Assembly (NCBI RefSeq): GCF_047200635.1
Contig: NZ_JBJZOI010000009.1
Coordinates: 124,001 to 188,000 of the forward strand
DNA: 64,000 bases
Reading direction: 5' to 3'
Origin: Saccharopolyspora_C sp047200635
GTDB taxonomy: Bacteria > Actinomycetota > Actinomycetes > Mycobacteriales > Pseudonocardiaceae
A program made the position numbers and the translations under genes. Position 1 is the first letter of the stretch. Each line of letters starts with the position of its first letter. Below, piece after piece: positions 7,927 through 15,744 of the stretch. Below the pieces are notes generated by a model that ran no database searches, was not told where the DNA came from, and was given only the letters and a program-made list of their open reading frames with translations.

Positions 7927-8670
7927 TCACTCCTCGCCGGCGGCGCGCTGCTCCTCCATGAGCTTGAACGACCGGCGCATCACGTCGAGCTGAGCCGGGC
8001 TGTAGAGGTCGAGCGCGGCCTTGTTCACCGTGTCCGCGACGAAGCGCTGGCCGCCGCGCGCGTCCTCGTGCAGCGTGGCGACGGCGGGATGCCGCTTGAA
8101 CACCTCGCGGGTGTGCGCGGCCAGGCGGGCGGCCAGGTCGTCCCGGGTGGCCTCGTCGGCGTCCTCGGTGATCTCGTCGAACTCGGCTTGCACCGGGTCC
8201 GGCGGGAGGTCGTTGAGCAGGTCGGCGTAGGCCTGCATCCCCTGCGGGCCCAGCAGCCGGGACAGCACCACCACGAAGGAGCGGTCGGAGTCGGACAGCG
8301 AGGCGTTCGCTGCGGCCGGGGCGAAGTCCGTGGGCAGATCGGTGGGGGCCGACCGGCTCAGGATCAGGCTCAGCTCCACGCGCACCCGCTGCAGGCGGTC
8401 GATGGTCGTGGCGAGCTCGGCGTCGAGGGTGCGCAGGGCTTCCTCCGGGTGGTCGTCGGTGTCGCCCATGGCGGCGATCTGGGACAACGAGAACCCGAGG
8501 TCGGTGAGGCGCTTGATCCGCAGCACCCGGACGAGGTGGGCGACCCCGTACTGCTTGTAGCCGTTGGCCCGCCGCTCGGGTTCTTCGAGCAGCCCCACCT
8601 CGTGGTAGTGCCGGACGGCCCGCAGGCTCGTACCGGCGAGCTCGGCGATCTCGCGGGTGCTCCACGCCAC
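7927..8670 (-). CDS. MerR-family transcriptional regulator
   Basis: 247 residues. The N-terminal MerR winged helix (STREIAELAGTSLRAVRHY...GLL, then NGYKQYGVAHLVRVLRIKRLTDLG) is complete and is followed by a coiled dimerisation helix. A C-terminal helical domain of about 150 residues, unrecognised, probably senses a ligand. There are no clustered Cys residues for metal sensing. The GTG at 8670 is preferred because GAGGTAC lies at a good distance and because the family begins just before the first HTH helix. Target genes are unknown; the gene stands apart from its neighbours. Confidence 0.85.
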   Translation of the reverse strand: MAWSTREIAELAGTSLRAVRHYHEVGLLEEPERRANGYKQYGVAHLVRVLRIKRLTDLGFSLSQIAAMGDTDDHPEEALRTLDAELATTIDRLQRVRVELSLILSRSAPTDLPTDFAPAAANASLSDSDRSFVVVLSRLLGPQGMQAYADLLNDLPPDPVQAEFDEITEDADEATRDDLAARLAAHTREVFKRHPAVATLHEDARGGQRFVADTVNKAALDLYSPAQLDVMRRSFKLMEEQRAAGEE

Positions 8671-8894
8671 GACCAGTACCTCGATTCGAGAGAGACGTTG
8701 CCGTCGGCGCGGGGCGCGCCGACGGGAACCAGTCGAAACCATGCCGTCGCGGCAGGGTCAAGCTCGGGTCCCTCGCGATCCGGAAGAGTGTCCTGCCTCA
8801 CCCATCTTAGGTCGTGGTGCGGTGGTCGCGAGACCGCCGCCCGGTTCCGGTGTCCACTGCGGACGGAACCGGGCGGCGGAGGCGCGCGGGGAGA

Positions 8895-9110
8895 TCAGCG
8901 ACCGGCGGGCGCACCCGGGACACCCGGGACGCCGGGCTCGCTCGGGACCCCGGGTGAGCCGGGCGCACCCGGGCCGCCCGGTTCGCTCGGCTGGCCGGGG
9001 ACGCAGGGCACGCCGTCGGCGGGCACCCCGGGCTGACCCGGCACGCTCGAACCGGGGCGGTGCCCGGCTGGCTCGGAACGCCCGGGCCGCCCGGTTCGCC
9101 CGGCCGGCCC
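8895..9110. repeat. Gly-Pro coding low-complexity repeat tract
   Basis: A dense tract of CCCGGG, CCGGGC and GCCGGG units with roughly 9-bp periodicity. Both strands encode collagen-like Gly-X-Y strings: the plus strand reads GTPGTPGSLGTPGEPGAP and the minus strand PGVPSEPGVPGVPGAPAGR before a stop at 8895. Neither strand has a convincing start or other domains, so I call it a repeat expansion rather than a collagen-like gene. It runs directly into the kinase remnant on the plus strand. Confidence 0.6.
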
Positions 9111-9311
9111 GGGTTCGAGCCGTTCCGGCGGCTGCGCCTGGACCGGGTGCGGCTGCCGCGCGGCTCCGGGATCGGGCTCTCGGTGGTCCGCGCGATCGCC
9201 GAGGCGCACGGAGGTTCGGCGACCGCCCGCCCGCTGGAGCAGGGCGCGCTCGCGATCGCGGTCGAGCTCCCGGCCGCCGCGACGGTCCGCGCGCCCGGGA
9301 CCGCCGGGTAG
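9111..9311 (+). pseudogene. Remnant of a sensor histidine kinase (C-terminal ATPase end)
   Basis: The plus-strand frame reads FEPFRRLRLDRV, then RGSGIGLSVVRAIAEAHGG, and ends with LEQGALAIAVELPAA. This is the F box, G2 box and last strand of a HATPase domain as found in OmpR-class sensor kinases. Everything upstream (sensor, HAMP, His box, N and G1 boxes) is missing and replaced by the Gly-Pro repeat tract. No cognate response regulator is near. I see this as a decayed gene whose 5' part was lost. Confidence 0.7.
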
Positions 9312-9340
9312 CGGGCGGACGGCACCGCGCCCGCTTCCGC

Positions 9341-10798
9341 TCACCGCGCCGCGGGGGTGCGGTCCGGGGCGGGGCCGTCCCGCTCGGACAGCGCGGTCGC
9401 GCCGAGGTGCACCGGGTGGCCCCGGCGGGTCGAGACCTCGGCCGCGACGAGGGTGAGCAGCGCCGCGACCGGGATCAGCCACGGCAGCAGGAAGGCCGCG
9501 CCCCCGGTGAGCCCGGTGAGCACGTCGAAGTTCGCCACCGCCAGCACGATCCCGGCCGCCAGCCCCAGCATCCCGAGCAGCGGGGCCACCGCGGTCTGCC
9601 AGCGCGGACCGCGCACCCGCCGCCGGAAGAACACCAGCACCGCCGCCGCCACCGCCGTTTGCAGCACCAGCACGGCGACCGTGCCGATCCCCATCATCCA
9701 CGGGTACAGCTGCCCGAACGGGTCCGCGCCCGCCGCGAGGAAGACCGCCAGCGCCAGCGCGGTGATCCCGCTCTGCGCCGCGCTGGCCCGGTGCGGGCTG
9801 CGATGCCGGGGGTGGGTGCGACCGAGGAACTCCGGCAGCAGCCCGCCGCGCCCCAGCGAGAACAGGTACCTGGACAGCGTGTTGTGCAGCGCCAGCAGCA
9901 CCGCGAACACGCTGGTGACGACGAGGACCTGCATGAGCTCGGTGGAAAACGTGCCGACGAACGCGGTGTTGAGCGCGGTGACGAAGCCGACCGGGTCTTC
10001 CCCGGCGCGGGCCGCGATCTCCTCGGCGGGGTGGGCGAGCCCGATCGCCCAGGTGGTGAGCGTGTAGAAACCGCCCATCACCAGCACCGCCACGTAGGTG
10101 GCGCGGGGGACGGTGCGGCGCGGCTCGCGGGCTTCCTCGCCGTAGACGGTGGTGGCCTCGAAACCGATGAAGCAGGTGAACGCGAACAGCAGCGCGATCC
10201 CCGGCGCCCCGGCGAGGAGGTTGCCGGGGGCGAAGCCCGCCGCGTCGAGCCCGTCCGCGCCGCCGCGCGCGATCACCGCGACGTCGAAGACGAGCAGCAC
10301 CAGCACTTCGGCGACGAGCAGCACGCCCAGCACCTTCGCGGACAGGTCGATCTCCAGGTAGCCCAGCACTCCCACGAGCAGCAGGGCCGCGGCGGCGGCC
10401 AGCTGCCAGGGCACTTCGTGCCCCCAGCCGCGCGAGAGGTCCTGGGCGAACACGCCGAACTGCCCGGCGACGCCGAGCAGCAGGCAGTTGTAGGCCAGCA
10501 GCGCCACGCCGGCCGAAGCGTGCCCGGCGCGGCGTCCCAGGCCGAGCGCGATGTAGGCGGTGAACCCGCCCGCGTCGGTGACGTGGCGGCTCATCGCGGC
10601 GTAGCCGACCGCGAACAGCAGCAGCACCACGCTGGCCACCAGGTACAGGCCGGGTACGCCGGGCCCCGTGGCGGCGAACGCCACGGGGCCCGCGCCGAGC
10701 GTCGCGCCCAGCGGGGCGGCCGCCGCGACCACGAAGAAGACGATGCCCGGCGCGCCCATCGCCGATCTCTTGAGCTGCCTGGACGATTCGGTGCTCAT
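9341..10798 (-). CDS. APC-family amino acid permease
   Basis: 485 residues with about 12-14 hydrophobic segments and the conserved APC start GAPGIVFFVVAAAAPLGAT. The TM6 region reads FTCFIGFEATTVYGEEAREP, typical of amino acid-polyamine-organocation carriers. The ATG at 10798 has GAGAGG upstream. It starts 40 bp after the chorismate mutase stop and ends the minus-strand arm of the biosynthetic locus. In that setting it probably moves an aromatic amino acid precursor or the finished amine product; direction and substrate are not readable. It could also be a generic amino acid importer that merely adjoins the locus. Confidence 0.85.
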   Translation of the reverse strand: MSTESSRQLKRSAMGAPGIVFFVVAAAAPLGATLGAGPVAFAATGPGVPGLYLVASVVLLLFAVGYAAMSRHVTDAGGFTAYIALGLGRRAGHASAGVALLAYNCLLLGVAGQFGVFAQDLSRGWGHEVPWQLAAAAALLLVGVLGYLEIDLSAKVLGVLLVAEVLVLLVFDVAVIARGGADGLDAAGFAPGNLLAGAPGIALLFAFTCFIGFEATTVYGEEAREPRRTVPRATYVAVLVMGGFYTLTTWAIGLAHPAEEIAARAGEDPVGFVTALNTAFVGTFSTELMQVLVVTSVFAVLLALHNTLSRYLFSLGRGGLLPEFLGRTHPRHRSPHRASAAQSGITALALAVFLAAGADPFGQLYPWMMGIGTVAVLVLQTAVAAAVLVFFRRRVRGPRWQTAVAPLLGMLGLAAGIVLAVANFDVLTGLTGGAAFLLPWLIPVAALLTLVAAEVSTRRGHPVHLGATALSERDGPAPDRTPAAR

Positions 10799-10838
10799 CA
10801 CCACTGCCTCTCGATTCGTGCCGCGCGGCGGGCGGGGC

Positions 10839-11141
10839 TCACCGCCCCAGCGGGCCGCGTCCGAGGCGGAGCAGGATCATGGCGAGCTCCTTGCCCTCCG
10901 CGCCCAGCGCGCGGAAGCGGGCCAGGACTTCCAGCTCGCGGTTGTAGACGATCTTCGGGCCACCCGCGGCGGTGCGGGCGGCGCCGATGGCGCGGGAGAT
11001 CTCCGACCGGCGCTGGATGACGTCCAGCAGTTCCGCGTCGAGCTGGTCGATCTGCTTGCGCAGGGTCTGGAGATCGGCGTCAGCGACGATCGGAGTGGAC
11101 TTCCTGCGCGCGGTTCCGCTGCTGTCCAGGGGGATGTCCAT
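10839..11141 (-). CDS. aroQ: Chorismate mutase, AroQ-delta type
   Basis: 100 residues, almost pure chorismate mutase: LRKQIDQLDAELLDVIQRR in helix 1, KIVYNRELEVLARF, and the C-terminal tail LLRLGRGPLGR. The tail closely matches the end of the Mycobacterium tuberculosis enzyme (Rv0948c), whose C-terminus inserts into DAHP synthase for full activity; that comparison is from memory. It converts chorismate to prephenate, the branch to Tyr and Phe. The ATG at 11141 is chosen because the frame upstream is low-complexity. Placed between a methyltransferase and a permease, within 3.3 kb of a tyrosine aminomutase, it probably boosts tyrosine supply. It could instead be the housekeeping copy. Confidence 0.85.
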   Translation of the reverse strand: MDIPLDSSGTARRKSTPIVADADLQTLRKQIDQLDAELLDVIQRRSEISRAIGAARTAAGGPKIVYNRELEVLARFRALGAEGKELAMILLRLGRGPLGR

Positions 11142-11317
11142 CGTGATGTCCTCGTCTGCTCGGTCCGGGGCGTGCCGCCGGATCGCGGCGCGGGGGTGCG
11201 GAGGCCGGTTCGCGGTGAGCCGGGAGCTCGGGCCGGGCCGGGGGCGCGGTCCCGGTGGACGGCCCGAACGCCGCCTCACCGGTCCCGGCCGCCGCACCAC
11301 CCGCGACCTGGGTGTCA

Positions 11318-11335
11318 GCGCGGCGGTCGCCGCGC
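11318..11335 (-). terminator. GC hairpin just after the methyltransferase gene
   Basis: GCGCGGCG and CGCCGCGC are separated by only 2 bp, 6 bp past the methyltransferase stop. The stem is short and there is no U tract, so termination strength is uncertain. Confidence 0.35.
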
Positions 11336-11340
11336 CGGGC

Positions 11341-12369
11341 TCACGGCTTGCGGGCGACCACGACCCCGTTCGCCGCCGGGGCGTCGAACGGGCGGATCTC
11401 GACGTCGGTGTAACCGGCCTCCAGCAGCCACTCCCGGTACTCGGCACCGGTGTAGTTGCGGCCGAAGGTCTCCACCAGCATCGACAGGCTCATCAGCGTG
11501 GCGTCCAGCGGGCCGTCCTTGGTGTCGTCGACCAGCAGCTCGCTGACCAGCAACCGCCCGCCCGGCTTCAGGGCGTCGTAGCAGGACCGCAGGATGTGCT
11601 TGCACTGGTCCTCGTCCCAGTCGTGCAGGATCATCGACAGCAGCACCACGTCCTGCCCGGTCGGCAGCGGGTCGTTGAAGAAGTCCCCGTGCGCGAAGGA
11701 GATCCGGTCGGACAGCTCGGTGCGCTGCACCTTCTTCTCCGTCAGGTCGCAGACGAAGGGCAGGTCGAAGATCGTGGCCCGCAGCTGCGGGTACGCCCGG
11801 GTCATCCCGACGGCGTAGGCCCCGCCGCCCCCGCCGACGTCCAGCAGTGAGCGCGCGTCGGAGAGGTCCACGGCCCCGGCCACGGCCTGCGCCGTGGGGC
11901 GGGAGATCGCGGCCATGCCCTCCCAGAACGTCTCGACCAACACCGTGTCGGTGTTGTCGAACATCGAGGTCTGCTTCTCGGTGTCCCAGGCCGTCGGCTT
12001 GTTCGTGGCCAGCGCCTCGTCCAGCTTCAGCCAGCCCGGGTAGTCGTGCCGCGACACGACCTCGATCCAGCCGCCGACGTAGTCCTCACCGCCGCGCAGC
12101 AGGTACTTGTCGGTCATCGGGGTGTTGCGGTAGCCGGCGCCGTCGCGCTGCAGCAGGCCCAGCGCGGCGCAGGTGGTGATCAGCTGCTCGACGGGGCGTT
12201 CCTGCAGGCCGAGCACGTCGGCCAGCTCACCCGGGGTCATCCCGGGGCGCTCGGCGAAGCGGCCGAACACGTCCCGCTCGTGCGCGGTCACGAGCGTCTG
12301 GGACACCCACAGGCCGTACACCATGTTCATGATCGGCATCACGGACGGAGATTCCTGGACGGAGGTCAT
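11341..12369 (-). CDS. SAM-dependent O-methyltransferase (Methyltransf_2 family)
   Basis: 342 residues. An N-terminal winged-helix dimerisation domain contains GMTPGELADVLGLQERPVEQL. A Rossmann methyltransferase domain follows, with motif I LLDVGGGGGAYAVGM and SMILHDWDEDQCKHIL, the family's catalytic His region, then LKPGGRLLVSELLVDD. Relatives O-methylate phenolic hydroxyls in plant and actinomycete secondary metabolism, though a few methylate carbon. The ATG at 12369 follows GAAAGG. It is second in the minus-strand arm of the aminomutase locus, after a strong hairpin. A phenolic OH on a tyrosine-derived product is the obvious target, by inference. Confidence 0.88.
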   Translation of the reverse strand: MTSVQESPSVMPIMNMVYGLWVSQTLVTAHERDVFGRFAERPGMTPGELADVLGLQERPVEQLITTCAALGLLQRDGAGYRNTPMTDKYLLRGGEDYVGGWIEVVSRHDYPGWLKLDEALATNKPTAWDTEKQTSMFDNTDTVLVETFWEGMAAISRPTAQAVAGAVDLSDARSLLDVGGGGGAYAVGMTRAYPQLRATIFDLPFVCDLTEKKVQRTELSDRISFAHGDFFNDPLPTGQDVVLLSMILHDWDEDQCKHILRSCYDALKPGGRLLVSELLVDDTKDGPLDATLMSLSMLVETFGRNYTGAEYREWLLEAGYTDVEIRPFDAPAANGVVVARKP

Positions 12370-12423
12370 CGACACCCTTTCTCGGATTGGAGCTGTGTGT
12401 TCTGGCGGCCCCGCGTTCCGCCC

Positions 12424-12479
12424 GGAACGACGGGACCGGTCCCGGCGGAATCCGCCGGACTGCGCGGTCCCGTCGTTCC
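12424..12479 (-). terminator. Nested hairpin after the dioxygenase gene
   Basis: A perfect 15-bp outer stem (GGAACGACGGGACCG at 12424-12438 against 12465-12479) encloses a second 7-bp stem, CCGGCGG-AAT-CCGCCGG. It begins 12 bp past the dioxygenase stop. It could terminate that transcript or attenuate read-through into the methyltransferase gene 54 bp further on. Confidence 0.65.
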
Positions 12480-12490
12480 CGGGAGTCGGG

Positions 12491-13393
12491 TCAGACCGTT
12501 CGTTCGGCCACGTCGGTGGCCCATTCGCGGCCGGTGTCGTTCTTAGCCCGGCTGGCCGCGGCGGAGGGCACGATCGGCGTCTCCGACTTGCGGCCGAACA
12601 GCACGTCCATCGGTTCCTCGATGTCCCCGGCGTAGCCCATCGCGAAGCAGCCCTGCTGGTAACCGATGATCTTCAGCAGTTCTTCGTCGAAGGTGCGGGC
12701 CAATTCCGGCGGGGCGACGAGGTATTGGTTCTCCTCCTGGCGGACCCATCCGGAGCAGTAGCTCTGGATGAGCCCCTGGCGAACCTTGTCGGTGCGGTTG
12801 TGGCCGCCGCCGTGGACGACCTTCCCGTTGAAGATGAACACCGAACCCTTCCGCATCCGCACCGGAACGGCGTCCTCTTCCTTGACGTCCGCCGGGGCCA
12901 CCGGATCGGTTCCGGGCCACACGTGAGTGCCGCCGTTCTCCTCGGTGAAGTCGGTGAGCGCCCAGAAGAACTGGCACATCACGTGGTGGTCCACCGCGAA
13001 CGGGAAGAAGTCCCAGATCAGCTCGTCCTTGTGCGGCTTCTGCTTGACCGAACCCGGGTAAGCGCTGATCAGCTGGGTCTGGGAGAGCTGGATCTCCGTC
13101 GAGGTGTTGAGCAGCCCCCGGGCCACGCTCAGGCACAGCGGGTGCGTGACCAGCTTCCGGCCCGTCTCCGACCGCGCGACCAGGCTGCCGGTGCGCTTGG
13201 TCGTCTGGCCGGCGAACGCGTCCGGCCCGAAGGGCGTGGCGTCGATGTAGGGCGTCATCTCCTCGAGCAGCGCGTCCACGGTCTCGTGCGAGAGGACGTC
13301 CTCCACGATGGCGTAGCCGTTCGTGCGGACGCTGGTCAGGATCTCCTCGGTGCTCGCATCCTTCGCGAACCGATCGTTGACCGCAGGTTTCAC
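12491..13393 (-). CDS. Phytanoyl-CoA dioxygenase (PhyH) family Fe(II)/2-oxoglutarate oxygenase
   Basis: 300 residues in the usual double-stranded beta-helix. Iron ligands are visible as H121-x-D123 in KPHKDELIW and a distal His near 194 in FNGKVVHGGGHNR, followed by an Arg about ten residues on that may bind 2-oxoglutarate. DFTEENGGTHVWPGT is the usual central loop. Relatives in antibiotic clusters hydroxylate, desaturate or halogenate small molecules. The GTG at 13393, with AGGGAGAA upstream, is preferred over longer forms, whose N-terminal extensions are low-complexity. It is the first gene of the arm divergent from the aminomutase, so the two arms probably share control. Benzylic or ring hydroxylation of a tyrosine-derived intermediate is a reasonable guess. 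Confidence 0.85.
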   Translation of the reverse strand: MKPAVNDRFAKDASTEEILTSVRTNGYAIVEDVLSHETVDALLEEMTPYIDATPFGPDAFAGQTTKRTGSLVARSETGRKLVTHPLCLSVARGLLNTSTEIQLSQTQLISAYPGSVKQKPHKDELIWDFFPFAVDHHVMCQFFWALTDFTEENGGTHVWPGTDPVAPADVKEEDAVPVRMRKGSVFIFNGKVVHGGGHNRTDKVRQGLIQSYCSGWVRQEENQYLVAPPELARTFDEELLKIIGYQQGCFAMGYAGDIEEPMDVLFGRKSETPIVPSAAASRAKNDTGREWATDVAERTV

Positions 13394-13837
13394 AGCAGTT
13401 CTCCCTGGCTCGTTTGGGCGTGGTGGTTTTCTGGTCGTGACGGTCTTGCCCGTGCGGGCCGGTCGTCTCCCAGTCATGTTCGGTGTGGCATATTCCGGCG
13501 ACAGTGCGGAGGGTTCGTGCGTGCACGGTGGAACGTGCGTGTTCTGGAAATGGCCTTCGCGGCGTCGCAATTACATGACTACAGGAGTTCGCGGAGGACC
13601 GACAAGGCGGAATCGGTGGCTTCTCCGCTTACGGCTCCGCTGTTGGTGCCACGGGTGGATCCCGGTGCGCCGATCGCCGCTTTTGACTGCCTTGGTAGCG
13701 GGAGCGTCGCGCCGCCGCTCATACCGGAAGGTCCTGGTGGGAACAGTATGGAAAACCCCAGTCTTTTGCCTGGGATCAGGCCGGTTGGGCTTTTTGGGCG
13801 CGCTGCGTGGAGCGTGCGGAGAATGGGCATTGCTCCC

Positions 13838-13867
13838 TTGACTCGCGGTTCCGGGGATGGCTAATCT
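13838..13867 (+). promoter_or_regulatory. Candidate promoter of the aminomutase arm
   Basis: TTGACT (13838-13843) and TAATCT (13862-13867) with an 18-bp spacer resemble a housekeeping sigma promoter. The predicted start, near 13874, lies about 5 nt before the folded leader element, leaving an untranslated region of about 220 nt before the ATG at 14097. Confidence 0.6.
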
Positions 13868-13878
13868 TTCGGCGTCTG

Positions 13879-13961
13879 CCTCAGATTCACCATGCCCGCG
13901 AAGTCGCGGCCTGGGTGGTTGCCCCGAAAAGGTGACCCTTTTCCGGTCCGGGCATCTGAGG
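13879..13961 (+). promoter_or_regulatory. Candidate structured RNA leader upstream of the aminomutase gene
   Basis: The outer stem pairs CCTCAG (13879-13884) plus ATGCCCG (13892-13898) with CGGGCAT and CTGAGG (13949-13961): 13 bp with a 7-nt bulge. Inside are CGCG-AAGT-CGCG (13897-13908; it shares two bases with the outer stem) and GAAAAGG-TGAC-CCTTTTC (13926-13943). This multi-helix arrangement starts at the predicted transcription start. It fits no riboswitch class I know. A cis-regulatory RNA or a protein-binding site are both possible. Confidence 0.45.
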
Positions 13962-14096
13962 AAAACATCCGCATTTCTGGAGTGAATTCCCCCGTGCGTC
14001 GCGGCATCTCGCGGTGCGGTGCGCACCGGGACGCGCACCCGTGCGCTCCGGGCCGGAACGTCGACCACCACGACCCGTTCATGGAGGTAAGGACCA

Positions 14097-15704
14097 ATGA
14101 CCGCACTCGAGACCGCTACCGCGTCCGTCTCGTTCGACGGGGAGAACCTCACGCTCGCGGATGTCCGGCGGGTCGCCGAGGACAGCGCTCCCTGCTCGGT
14201 GGCACCCGAAGTGCTGGCCAAGGCCGCGGTGCGCCGACGCCAGTTCGAGGAGGTCGTGCACAGCGGTGCCGCCATCTACGGCGTCACCACCGGGTACGGC
14301 GAGATGATCTACATGCAGGTCGAGCCCTCCAAGGAGGTGGAGCTGCAGACCAACCTCATCCGCAGCCACAGCGCGGGTGTCGGTCCGCTGTTCGCCGAGG
14401 ACGAGGCCAGGGCGATCGTCGCCGCGCGGCTCAACGCGCTCTCACGCGGCTATTCGGCGGTGCGCCCCGAGATCCTGGAGCGGCTCGCGCTCTACCTGAA
14501 CCTGGGCATCACCCCGGCGATTCCGGAGATCGGCTCGCTCGGGGCCAGCGGTGACCTCGCGACCCTGTCGCACATCGCCGCGACCGTCATCGGCGAGGGC
14601 TACGTGCTGCGCAACGGCAACCGCATCCCGACCGAGGTCGTCCTGCGCGAGCAGGGCATCGAGCCGCTGGAGCCGCGGTTCAAGGAAGGCCTCGCGATGA
14701 TCAACGGCACCTCCGGCATGACCGGGCTCGGGTCGCTGGTGGTCAGCCGAGGTCTCGACCAGCTGCACCAGGCCGAGATCGTCGCGGCGCTGGTGCTGGA
14801 GGCGCTGCGCTGCTCCACCAGCCCGTTCCTCGCCGAGGGCCACGAGCTCGCCCGCCCGCACCAGGGCCAGATCGACTCCGCCGCCAACCTGCGCACCCTG
14901 CTGGCGGACAGCCGGCTGGTCGTCGACCACTCCTCGCTGCGCGACCAGGTCGAGGGCGAGCGCATCGGCGACGAGGTGACCCGCACCAACGTCTACCTGC
15001 AGAAGGCCTACTCGCTGCGCGCCATCCCGCAGGTCCTCGGCGCGGTCCGGGACACCCTCACCTCCGCGGCGAGCTCCCTGACCACCGAGCTGAACTCGGC
15101 CACCGACAACCCGCTGTTCTTCGAGGGCCAGGAGGTCTTCCACGGCGGCAACTACCACGGCCAGCCGATCGCGTTCGCGATGGACTTCACGACGATCGCG
15201 CTCACCCAGCTGGGCGTGCTGTCGGAGCGCCGGAGCAACCGGCTGCTCAACCGGCACCTCAGCTACGGCCTGCCGGAGTTCCTGGTGGCGGGCGATCCGG
15301 GCCTCAACAGCGGCTTCGCCGGTGCGCAGTACCCGGCGACCGCGCTCATCGCCGAGAACCGGACCATCGGGCCGGCCAGCATCCAGAGCGTGCCCTCCAA
15401 CGGCGACAACCAGGACATCGTGAGCATGGGCCTGATCGCGGCCCGCAACGCCCGCCGCGTCCTGAACAACAACACCAAGATCCTCGCGCTGGAGCTGCTC
15501 GCTGCGGCTCAGGCCGTGGACCTCTCCGGCCGCCGCGAGGGACTGAGCACCGCCGGGGCCGCCACCTACGAGAAGGTCCGCTCGCTGGCCCCGACCCTGG
15601 ACCGCGACCGCTACATGTCCGACGAGCTGGAGCTGGTGGCCTCCGCCGTGGAGCGCGGCGAGTTCCTGGAGGCCGTCAAGTCCGCGGGCGTCGAGCTGCG
15701 CTGA
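14097..15704 (+). CDS. Tyrosine 2,3-aminomutase / ammonia-lyase (MIO enzyme, SgcC4-like)
   Basis: 535 residues, full length for the class I lyase-like family. The MIO prosthetic group forms from A150-S151-G152 in GSLGASGDLATLSH. The catalytic Tyr is Y61 in IYGVTTGYGEM, and RSHSAGVGP carries the conserved His near 91. Numbering runs two residues behind SgcC4, the beta-tyrosine-forming enzyme of the C-1027 cluster as I remember it, and stretches such as NGTSGMTGLGSLVV and HLSYGLPEFLV match it closely. The enzyme should take L-tyrosine to beta-tyrosine, with 4-coumarate as intermediate or alternative product. One oddity is Thr for the usual Pro after DLA. The ATG follows GGAGG. It heads the operon with the adenylating enzyme and the LuxC-like reductase. 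Mutase versus lyase cannot be settled by eye. Confidence 0.88.
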   Translation: MTALETATASVSFDGENLTLADVRRVAEDSAPCSVAPEVLAKAAVRRRQFEEVVHSGAAIYGVTTGYGEMIYMQVEPSKEVELQTNLIRSHSAGVGPLFAEDEARAIVAARLNALSRGYSAVRPEILERLALYLNLGITPAIPEIGSLGASGDLATLSHIAATVIGEGYVLRNGNRIPTEVVLREQGIEPLEPRFKEGLAMINGTSGMTGLGSLVVSRGLDQLHQAEIVAALVLEALRCSTSPFLAEGHELARPHQGQIDSAANLRTLLADSRLVVDHSSLRDQVEGERIGDEVTRTNVYLQKAYSLRAIPQVLGAVRDTLTSAASSLTTELNSATDNPLFFEGQEVFHGGNYHGQPIAFAMDFTTIALTQLGVLSERRSNRLLNRHLSYGLPEFLVAGDPGLNSGFAGAQYPATALIAENRTIGPASIQSVPSNGDNQDIVSMGLIAARNARRVLNNNTKILALELLAAAQAVDLSGRREGLSTAGAATYEKVRSLAPTLDRDRYMSDELELVASAVERGEFLEAVKSAGVELR

Positions 15705-15744
15705 CCGCGCGCCGCCGAACCCACCGCAGCGGAAGGGGATCACC

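Larger units (their letters stand above)
13394..14096. other. Divergent control region between the two biosynthetic arms
   Basis: About 700 bp without a convincing gene, visibly less GC-rich than its surroundings. It separates the dioxygenase (minus) from the aminomutase (plus). Its right third carries a promoter and a folded leader for the plus arm, listed separately. I find no regulator gene inside it; open frames here are interrupted or lack ribosome-binding sites. The minus-strand promoter is not obvious to me. Confidence 0.6.

Noticed and set aside
8895..9110. Collagen-like structural gene
   Set aside because: Gly-X-Y strings appear on both strands without a start, signal peptide or second domain; better explained as repeat DNA.
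13571..14275. Minus-strand frame across the divergent control region
   Set aside because: It runs antisense into the aminomutase start, lacks a ribosome-binding site and overlaps the promoter and leader.
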